Below are positions 21,614 to 27,625 of a stretch of DNA of 27,625 nt, in pieces (the stretch's first letter is position 1; every line of letters begins with the position of its first letter). The DNA lies in contig JACRGZ010000101.1 of assembly GCA_016234155.1 (NCBI GenBank), positions 1-27,625 of the forward strand, given 5' to 3'. Under the pieces are notes generated by a model that saw only the letters and a program-made list of their open reading frames with translations, was not told the DNA's origin and did not search any database. Made by a program: the position numbers and the translations under genes. The stretch comes from Nitrospirota bacterium (GTDB lineage Bacteria > Nitrospirota > 9FT-COMBO-42-15 > HDB-SIOI813).

Positions 21614-24091
21614 TTATTTTCGCAGCAGCTCTTCGGTCACATGCACAACATCACCCACATCCTTGCTGTATCCATCCACGCCTATCTCATCGGCAAACCT
21701 CTTTGTCGTTACAGCGCCGCCTATTATAATCTTGCATGGCAGGCCTTGTTCACGAACAGCATCTCTTACAACCTTCATCTGCATCATAGTAGTAGTCATA
21801 AGGGCTGAAAGACCTATAATATCGGCATCATGGACTTTTGCTGCATGGAGTATGTCCTCACAGGGTACGTTTTTGCCGAGGTCAATAACCTCAAATCCAA
21901 AATTTTTTAACATCATGCAGCATATATTCTTGCCAAGGTCATGTATGTCTCCTCTCACAGTAGCCATAATTATGGTACCCTTCTTCTCTACCGCTCCTCT
22001 CTTTTCTATAAAAGGAGTCAGGACATCCACTCCTCTCTTCATGGCCTCTGCAGATGCAACCAAATGGGGAATGAACTTTTTTCTCTCGGCAAATAGATCA
22101 CCGAGATGCCTTATGGCAGGAGTCATAATATTAAGGAATATATCACGTGGATCAATGCCTTCTTCAAGCCCCTCCTTAACCAGCATCATTATGCCATCTC
22201 TGTCTCCCTCAACAATCGCATCAAATATCTTCTCACTGGTGCTCTTTTCTTCTCTTGTCACTTTTTTCTTCTTTTCTGCTTCCCCTGTTGATAATCCCCC
22301 CTCCCCCCCTGTAGAAAAGGGGGGTAAAAGTCCCCCTTTTCTAAAGGGGGATTTAGGGGGATTAATTTCATAAAAGGCTATATATCTGCGACAACCAGTG
22401 TCCCGTCCAGCGAATAGGCTTGCAGCAATTACTACATTATGCATATCTGCATCGTAGGGGTTAACAATAGCGGCATCCAGTCCGTATCCGATAGCCATCC
22501 CCATGAATGTGTTATGTATAATCTTCCGATTCGGAAGGCCAAAAGAGACATTACTCACACCAAGGATTGTAGGGCAGCCAAGTTTTTCTTTAATAAGCCG
22601 GATCGTCTCGAGGGTCTGCGCAGAGGCCTCCTGGGCCGCTGATACTGTAAGCGCCAGGCAATCAAATATTAAATCTTCCTTTCGTATTCCATATGACATG
22701 GCCTGCTTCAAAATATCCTCTGCAATTTTTAATCTATCAATCGCCTTTTCCGGAATCTCATTACCCGCAAGGAGGACAATTACAGCAGCGCCATATTTCT
22801 TTATACCGGGGAACAGTTTTTCCATACGCTCAGGCTCAGCATTAACACTGTTCACCAGCGCCTTGCCTGCATAAACCTTAAGCCCCCTTTCTATCGCCTC
22901 TACACTTGAACTATCTATAACAAGGGGGATGTCCACGATAGTCTGAACAGACTCCACTGCGCGTCCCATGTTCCCAGACTCATCAGTCATTGGGACACCT
23001 ACGTTCACGTCAAGGGCCATCGCCCCTGCCTCATTCTGGCCTCTGGCCTCTGCTACAACCATATCCATACGGCCTTCTCTAATAGCCTCGGCAAAGGCCT
23101 TCCGGCCGGTAGGGTTGATCTTCTCCCCTATTTTAAGAAAAGGGAATCCTCTCCCTATGTATACGGTTTTCGCACGGCTTGTTATCTTAAGACCTTCTGA
23201 GACAGTCTTTGGAACGGGCCTCTTACCTTTTACCTTCTGTGACAGCAGTTTTATATAATCCGGCGTAGTGCCGCAACACCCCCCTAAGATATTAACGCCG
23301 GCCTCTGCAAACTGTTCCGCATATGAGGCTATTTCTTCAGCAGAGGCAGGAAACACGGTCTTCCCCCCGACATTTGTTGGGAGACCGGCGTTAGGTTGGG
23401 CGCAGATAAAGGAATTAGTTGTTTGCGCCATCTTTTTAACCACCCCCACCATCTCTGCTGGTCCGGTAGAACAATTTACGCCAATTATATCAACACCAAG
23501 ACCATCTAATACCGTCGCTGCTGTCTCAGGGTCAGTTCCCGTGTCCGTACGGCCGTCCTGTGTAAAGGTCATCAATGCAGCAATAGGAAGACCCTTGGCA
23601 GACATCTTTGCAGCCACAACAGCGGCCCTCACCTCGATCAGATCAAACATTGTTTCTATTACAATCAAATCGCATCCTGCACTTGCCAGCGCCTCCACCT
23701 GCCGGGAAAATATATCTACTGCGTCATCAAAAGATAATTCGCCGAGTGGATGGACCGTTACACCGCATGGCCCTATATCTCCGGCTACAAAAGCCCTATC
23801 CCCTGCGGCCTTGCGTGCAATCCTGACCGCTTCCTGATTAATCTCTCTTAACCTGTTTTCAGCGCCATATTCAGAAAGACGAAGGCGGGTTGAGCCGAAG
23901 GTGTTCGTAAGGATAATATCACTCCCGGCCTTTATATATTCTCTATGTACTTCAAGAACAATATCCGGTCTTTCTATATTCCATAGATCAGGGGCATAAC
24001 CAGGTGGGAGTCCTCTATTCTGCAACATTACCCCCATAGAACCGTCAAGCAGCAGAACCTCATGTTTTAATCTTTGAAGCAAATTTTGCAT
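21614..24091 (-). CDS. metH: Cobalamin-dependent methionine synthase lacking the reactivation domain
   Basis: This 825-residue enzyme transfers a methyl group from methyltetrahydrofolate through cobalamin to homocysteine. The homocysteine domain has zinc ligands C207, C272 and C273 (GVNC, GGCC). The pterin-binding domain covers about 310-570. The cobalamin cap and B12 domain cover about 615-825, with the axial His717 in GDIHDLG. The C-terminal S-adenosylmethionine reactivation domain is missing and is supplied by the upstream gene. Residues 577-602, between pterin and cap domains, are encoded by a C-rich repeat read in frame. The start is placed at ATG 24091 because GGAGAG lies about ten bases upstream; the ORF continues to 24238, but those 49 residues are repeat-derived (PLSPLPQGEG type) and not family sequence. 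Confidence 0.95.
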   Translation of the reverse strand: MQNLLQRLKHEVLLLDGSMGVMLQNRGLPPGYAPDLWNIERPDIVLEVHREYIKAGSDIILTNTFGSTRLRLSEYGAENRLREINQEAVRIARKAAGDRAFVAGDIGPCGVTVHPLGELSFDDAVDIFSRQVEALASAGCDLIVIETMFDLIEVRAAVVAAKMSAKGLPIAALMTFTQDGRTDTGTDPETAATVLDGLGVDIIGVNCSTGPAEMVGVVKKMAQTTNSFICAQPNAGLPTNVGGKTVFPASAEEIASYAEQFAEAGVNILGGCCGTTPDYIKLLSQKVKGKRPVPKTVSEGLKITSRAKTVYIGRGFPFLKIGEKINPTGRKAFAEAIREGRMDMVVAEARGQNEAGAMALDVNVGVPMTDESGNMGRAVESVQTIVDIPLVIDSSSVEAIERGLKVYAGKALVNSVNAEPERMEKLFPGIKKYGAAVIVLLAGNEIPEKAIDRLKIAEDILKQAMSYGIRKEDLIFDCLALTVSAAQEASAQTLETIRLIKEKLGCPTILGVSNVSFGLPNRKIIHNTFMGMAIGYGLDAAIVNPYDADMHNVVIAASLFAGRDTGCRRYIAFYEINPPKSPFRKGGLLPPFSTGGEGGLSTGEAEKKKKVTREEKSTSEKIFDAIVEGDRDGIMMLVKEGLEEGIDPRDIFLNIMTPAIRHLGDLFAERKKFIPHLVASAEAMKRGVDVLTPFIEKRGAVEKKGTIIMATVRGDIHDLGKNICCMMLKNFGFEVIDLGKNVPCEDILHAAKVHDADIIGLSALMTTTMMQMKVVRDAVREQGLPCKIIIGGAVTTKRFADEIGVDGYSKDVGDVVHVTEELLRK
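22289..22366. repeat. C-rich palindromic repeat read in frame inside metH
   Basis: The CCCCC-T-rich and A-rich-GGGGG hairpin units are like the interior of the spacer repeats at 13680-13790 and 17197-17330. On the metH strand it codes, without a stop, for about 26 residues including PPKSPFRKGG. It falls in the linker between the pterin-binding and cobalamin cap domains, a position that can tolerate extra residues. Confidence 0.85.
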
Positions 24092-24109
24092 GTTATGATG
24101 TCTCTCCAT

Positions 24110-24262
24110 TTCATCTGAAAATCCCCTTCGTTCACCCTCCCCCTCACCCCCTCCCGTCAAGGGAGGGGGGATTATCGGCAAACTTTCATATCTCCCCTCC
24201 CCTTGCGGGAGGGGACTAAGGGGAGGGGGGATTTTCATGCTCCTTTGTGAGCCTGGGGCTTA
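24110..24262. repeat. Compound C-rich repeat between the reactivation gene and metH
   Basis: The left border TTCATCTGAAAATCCCC and right border ATTTTCATGCTCCTTTGTGAGCC correspond to borders of the copies at 13644-13828 and 17177-17372. The interior differs: it consists of CTCCCC/GGGGAG palindromes (such as CTCCCGTCAAGGGAGG and CTCCCCTTGCGGGAGGGG) in place of the CCCCCTTTT units. This suggests a modular unit with exchangeable cores. It generates the false N-terminal extension of metH. Confidence 0.75.
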
Positions 24263-24270
24263 TAAGTGTT

Positions 24271-24918
24271 TTATTTAGTCTTCCTCTCCCAACCTATCAC
24301 CGCAGAAACTGAAAATCTTGGAATCATGATGAACGACTCTGTAATGGACACCCCTATCCTCTTTGCCTCAGTCAATCGCATAATTTCCCCCTGTGCTGCA
24401 AGCGCCCAGTCTCCATAGCCGGCTGCATAGCGGAATGTCGGTTCATAACCATTTCCCCTGATGTCGCTTTCTAAGACACTGCCAACATGTTCTGCCATAT
24501 AATCAGCCATCCACGCACTCACCCTATCTAAATAATAGGCATTAGTCAAACTTGTCTTGCTAATCTCTTCAATTTTTTCAACTATACTGCTTCCTATTGT
24601 ACACACCAGCAAAGTGGCATAATCACAATTCTTTAAAAGTCTTACCATGTTGCGACCAACAAATAGAGAATCGCTTTCAGCAATGAGTACCCTATCAGTC
24701 ATAACTTCTTTAATTTTAAATGTACGATAACAGGCCTTACCTTTTATGAGAGAATAGGCCATCTCTATTGCATTCTTTATGGAGCCGGCAATATTTTCTT
24801 CCTTTATCTCTTTTAAACTATCTATTTTGGGGATTCTAAGTTCTCTGAGTACCTTTTTCTCTTCTATAGTAAAAGGGATGTTATGTAATACAATAACTTT
24901 TCCCCTACTTTTTATCAT
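24271..24918 (-). CDS. Stand-alone methionine synthase reactivation domain protein
   Basis: This 215-residue protein corresponds to the C-terminal S-adenosylmethionine-binding module of full-length MetH, which remethylates oxidised cobalamin reductively. Visible family features are RYAAGYGDWAL near 163-173, equivalent to the RxxPGY site that binds S-adenosylmethionine, and SITESFIMIPRFSVSAVIGW near the C-terminus. Residues ~1-60 resemble the helical lead-in of the module. It is encoded just upstream of metH, whose product lacks exactly this domain, so the two genes make a split enzyme. No clear Shine-Dalgarno precedes ATG 24918 and there is no better alternative start. The gene begins 41 bp after the chemoreceptor stop. 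Confidence 0.88.
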   Translation of the reverse strand: MIKSRGKVIVLHNIPFTIEEKKVLRELRIPKIDSLKEIKEENIAGSIKNAIEMAYSLIKGKACYRTFKIKEVMTDRVLIAESDSLFVGRNMVRLLKNCDYATLLVCTIGSSIVEKIEEISKTSLTNAYYLDRVSAWMADYMAEHVGSVLESDIRGNGYEPTFRYAAGYGDWALAAQGEIMRLTEAKRIGVSITESFIMIPRFSVSAVIGWERKTK

Positions 24919-24959
24919 AGTAGGGATATATTAACACAAGGTTTGGGTAAATGGGTAGA

Positions 24960-27077
24960 CTATATCTTGAACTTCCTGGCCTGAGCCTCGAGCAGTTCGG
25001 ACTGTTTGGCAAGGAGATTAACCGCTATGGCCATCTCCGCTGCTATATCTACGTTGCGTTGTGTGATACTCCGGATATCATCTATTGAATTGAAAATCTT
25101 TTGGCTCTCCTTTGTCTGCTCATTAGATGAGATAACTATCTCCTGAACTTTTGTGTTCACGCTGGTCATAGCCTCTGCGATCTGGCTGCTTCCACTCGCC
25201 TGTTCTGATGCAGCCCTTCTTACCATTTTCGATATATCCCGGATACCCTCGGTAGTTTTTACAATCCTTTGTATACCTGAATTCTGCTCCTGTGTAGCAT
25301 GGACGATCTGCTTTATCATAGAGTTGATCCTGGTGATAGGTTCAGTCACTTCTTTTATACTGTTTACCTGCTGAACTGTAGATTGTTCTATTATCCTTGC
25401 CATCTCCATAGACTCTTCAGCGCTTTTAAGTATCTTTTGCAAAACAACGTCTGACTCAATGGAAAATCTGCTCCCCTCTTCCACACTCCTCATGACATCT
25501 TTTGTCAGAGTTACGGCATCTGCCACCTCTGTCTGAACATCTGCGATAAGTTGTGCAATCTCTCTTGTCGAGGCCGCAGTCTTCTCTGACAATTCCTTAA
25601 TCTCATCAGCTACAACAGCAAACCCCCGTCCATGCTCTCCTGACTGGGCCGCCAGTATGGCGGCATTCAGGGCAAGGAGCCCTGTCTGATCCGTCACCTC
25701 GTCAATTATTGTAAGAATACCCCCTACCTGAGCAGAACGTGTACCGAGCTCATTGATTACCTTCGCCAATCTAACTATTGCCTCCTTGATATTCTCCATA
25801 CCTTCCATTGTCTTCCGTACAGACTGGAGCCCCATTTTCGCAGCATCCTCGCTCACCTTTTCTGATAACTTGGCAGCCTTTATTGCGCTCTCCTCAACGG
25901 TATCTATAGATAAATTTATCTCCTGAATGGTGAGGACTGTCTTTTCTGTTGCATCGGCAAGTATATCTGCATGATCAGCAACCTGCTTAATAGAATCCGA
26001 CATCTCCATGATTGCTGAAGTCGTTTCCTCAACAGATGTCTCTAATACGCCGGTATGATTAGCTACTTCATTAATTGACGTCTCCATCTCAATGATAGAA
26101 GAGGATGTAGACACGACCGAGGTAGATAATGAATCAATGCTGTTTGCCACATCACGTATCGAGGTATTTATACCCTCTATCGAGTTGGAAATCTTCTCTA
26201 TGGATTGAGACTGCCGCTGCGCCCCGTCACTTACATTATTTGAACTAATGCCTATATGATGTGAGGCTGAGACAACATTCTTAGATGCATCCTGAATACT
26301 TTTGAGCATCTCTTTCAGATTACCCGCCATCTTTCTAAATGCATTCCCTAAAATACCCACCTCATCCTTAGAGTTCACATCTATAGTCTGCGTAAAATCC
26401 CCCTCTGCAATGGTAGTGACAGACGCAGCCATATCGAGGACAGGCCTGACAAACATCTTTACAAAAACCAGGGCTATGCCAATAGAAAAAAGGATTATTA
26501 TACCTGTTATTGAAATACTTATTATCAGTATATTCCTCAATTCCGCATCAAGGGAGTTAAGCGAAACCCCTACCCGCGCAACACCCATTGCATTGCCTTC
26601 TTTCTGTAGTGTGCTGTTCGTTTTTTTCACCACCACAGGGACGATAATGTCATAAAATGAATTTATTTTAGAGATGGTATTAAGAGAAACTATAGTCTCA
26701 TGGGGGAATCCGTTAACGTCAAGGGTAATTGACTTAATAATTTTTCTTACATGGAGGGGGTCCTTAAAGGCCATTTCCCTCCCCCTGACATCATAGATAA
26801 TTACATAGGCTACATCCTGCCGGTTTATGACCCCGTTTATCAGGATTCCTAATATCTCAGGATCTTCCATTGCCAGTCCAAAAGTTGCATTATAGGCCAA
26901 GTCCTCTGCCAGTATCACCCCTTTTTCAACTAATTTACTATGAAGTTGTTGTTTTGTCCTTGTAATAAAGAAAGTGGCAGTGACAATACCCATGAGCAGG
27001 AATAGAAAACTCAACAGGAATATAAACTTCAGACGAATACTTCTTGAGGTGTAATTATAGAGACGATTTATAATCAT
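24960..27077 (-). CDS. Methyl-accepting chemotaxis protein with compact periplasmic sensor
   Basis: This chemoreceptor of 705 residues has a membrane helix at about 17-39, a periplasmic domain of ~140 residues (about 41-180), a second helix at about 183-207, HAMP at about 208-260 and a long cytoplasmic coiled coil. The signalling tip near 455-490 reads DQTGLLALNAAILAAQSG, with variations from the usual EQTNLLALNAAIEAAR, so it belongs to a divergent receptor class. The periplasmic domain contains ILAEDLAYNATFGLAMEDPE and then a YDVRGRE segment, reminiscent of CHASE8- or Cache-type sensors. Start ATG 27077 has AGGA eight bases upstream. No chemotaxis kinase genes lie in the window, so the pathway partner is elsewhere. 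Confidence 0.92.
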   Translation of the reverse strand: MIINRLYNYTSRSIRLKFIFLLSFLFLLMGIVTATFFITRTKQQLHSKLVEKGVILAEDLAYNATFGLAMEDPEILGILINGVINRQDVAYVIIYDVRGREMAFKDPLHVRKIIKSITLDVNGFPHETIVSLNTISKINSFYDIIVPVVVKKTNSTLQKEGNAMGVARVGVSLNSLDAELRNILIISISITGIIILFSIGIALVFVKMFVRPVLDMAASVTTIAEGDFTQTIDVNSKDEVGILGNAFRKMAGNLKEMLKSIQDASKNVVSASHHIGISSNNVSDGAQRQSQSIEKISNSIEGINTSIRDVANSIDSLSTSVVSTSSSIIEMETSINEVANHTGVLETSVEETTSAIMEMSDSIKQVADHADILADATEKTVLTIQEINLSIDTVEESAIKAAKLSEKVSEDAAKMGLQSVRKTMEGMENIKEAIVRLAKVINELGTRSAQVGGILTIIDEVTDQTGLLALNAAILAAQSGEHGRGFAVVADEIKELSEKTAASTREIAQLIADVQTEVADAVTLTKDVMRSVEEGSRFSIESDVVLQKILKSAEESMEMARIIEQSTVQQVNSIKEVTEPITRINSMIKQIVHATQEQNSGIQRIVKTTEGIRDISKMVRRAASEQASGSSQIAEAMTSVNTKVQEIVISSNEQTKESQKIFNSIDDIRSITQRNVDIAAEMAIAVNLLAKQSELLEAQARKFKI

Positions 27078-27140
27078 AAGACAAGTCCTGATCTAGTAAT
27101 CAGGTTATCGGCTGAAAATCAGGAGTGCTTAAAAAAAATG

Positions 27141-27299
27141 TTTCTATGCAGGTAGTCAGAATACAGTAGTCAGTAGTCAGAATACAGAATTCAGTAGTCA
27201 GAATGAGAAAAGCGGCACAGATAAAATTATCAGTAAATTATTAGAAGCATATTCTAATCTGACTACTGACTACTGACTACTGACTACTGACTACTGACA
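27141..27299. repeat. Short tandem repeats forming a long inverted pair between priA and the chemoreceptor
   Basis: At 27258-27299 the unit CTGACTA is repeated about six times in tandem. At 27150-27205 there are irregular copies of AGTAGTCAG mixed with AATACAG, the reverse complement of the first block. The two blocks could pair over an ~50-base intervening stretch. No gene is present in this 224-bp spacer. It resembles simple-sequence amplification rather than a transposon, and could vary in length between strains. Confidence 0.75.
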
Positions 27300-27301
27300 A
27301 A

Positions 27302-27625
27302 TTACATCAAATTCTGGGGGTCGATGTCAAGCACCACAGAAATTTTTCTATTTTGCCTGAATCCCGCGCTATTATATAAATTGGTCAGAGCCCGGCGCAG
27401 GGCGACACCGCCCTGGCCCTTTATTATTATATGATAACGGTAACGATCCTTCACTCTGGCCAGGGGCGCCGGAGCTGGCCCCATATATTGGATACTTTCG
27501 CTGGAAGATTCCTTTTCCATCAGCTGGCGCACTTTATCGGCAAAGGCCTGAATTTCACCCTCATCCGTCCCCGTCATTAAAATACGGGCCAGACGCACAA
27601 AGGGAGGATATTGCATAGCCTTGCG
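27302..27625 (-). CDS. priA: Primosomal protein N' (PriA), C-terminal fragment cut by the window edge
   Basis: This is the last ~107 residues of the replication-restart helicase PriA. Recognisable C-terminal features are YPPFVRLARI at its beginning, GPAPAPLARVKDRYRYH in the middle and VVLDIDPQNLM at the end, all typical of the PriA C-terminal domain that binds forked DNA. The reading frame is open to the window edge (residues RKA before the Met at 27616), so that Met is internal. The helicase motifs and zinc-binding cysteines must lie beyond the window. The stop is at the 27302 side. Confidence 0.93.
   Translation of the reverse strand, partial: RKAMQYPPFVRLARILMTGTDEGEIQAFADKVRQLMEKESSSESIQYMGPAPAPLARVKDRYRYHIIIKGQGGVALRRALTNLYNSAGFRQNRKISVVLDIDPQNLM

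Noticed and set aside
21663..22373. 236-residue open frame antisense to metH
   Set aside because: It lies wholly opposite the well-supported MetH cobalamin domain, and its sequence is the Ser/Pro/Ile-rich type expected of a shadow frame. No start signal or family match.
24092..24238. 49-residue N-terminal extension of MetH
   Set aside because: Encoded by the C-rich repeat (PLSPLPQGEG-type peptide), lacks a ribosome site at 24238, and homologues begin near the Met at 24091.
27258..27299. CTGACTA tandem array considered as a replication origin iteron set
   Set aside because: No replication initiator gene nearby, unit too short, and the same motif sits inverted next to it as simple-sequence repeats.

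Overview
The window is about 27.6 kb of bacterial chromosome at moderate GC, with no phage, plasmid, CRISPR, tRNA or rRNA features that I could recognise. The gene content suggests an anaerobic or microaerophilic Gram-negative lineage of the Nitrospirota or deltaproteobacterial kind: a sat/aprA/aprB/siroheme-reductase operon, a GH57 glucanotransferase, a PPi-type phosphofructokinase, a methionine synthase split into two genes, c-di-GMP enzymes and chemoreceptors. This placement is inference from gene families, not from a marker gene.

Layout. 1-1486: a site-2 protease with CBS domains, flanked by two direct copies of a short terminal-inverted-repeat element (called MITE-A here). 1472-6558 (+): a glycogen/sugar operon of glgA, pfkA, acyP and a GH57 4-alpha-glucanotransferase, with stop/start overlaps between the first three genes. 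6735-8780 (+): a chemoreceptor that overlaps tail-to-tail with a GAF-GGDEF-HD-GYP c-di-GMP enzyme (8718-10547, -). 10580-17147 (+): an Rrf2-family regulator with a near-consensus promoter and a possible operator, then aprA, aprB, a siroheme nitrite/sulfite reductase and sat. Together these would take sulfate to APS, sulfite and sulfide. 17386-18336 (+): purC, ending inside a third MITE-A. 18539-27625 (-): read in transcription order, the 3' end of priA, a second chemoreceptor, a stand-alone methionine synthase reactivation protein, metH, a TlpA-like thioredoxin, a Spy/CpxP-like periplasmic protein and an AarF/UbiB-type kinase.

How the genes work together. The sulfate operon supplies sulfide, and MetH with its separate reactivation protein makes methionine, so sulfur and methyl metabolism lie close together. 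Sat releases pyrophosphate, and the phosphofructokinase carries the Asp/Lys pair typical of pyrophosphate-dependent enzymes. A link between the two through pyrophosphate is possible but unproven. GlgA, PFK and the GH57 enzyme describe storage and mobilisation of alpha-glucan.

The most unusual property of the window is its repeats. At least five families of palindromic or terminal-inverted-repeat elements occur, and several have become part of coding sequence: MITE-A supplies the C-terminal tail and stop codon of PurC and the start codon of GlgA, a GC-rich palindrome is read in frame in GlgA and inside the GH57 enzyme, and a C-rich repeat is read in frame in a MetH linker. The other outstanding observation is that both halves of the siroheme reductase carry a complete C-x5-C / C-x3-C ligand quartet.
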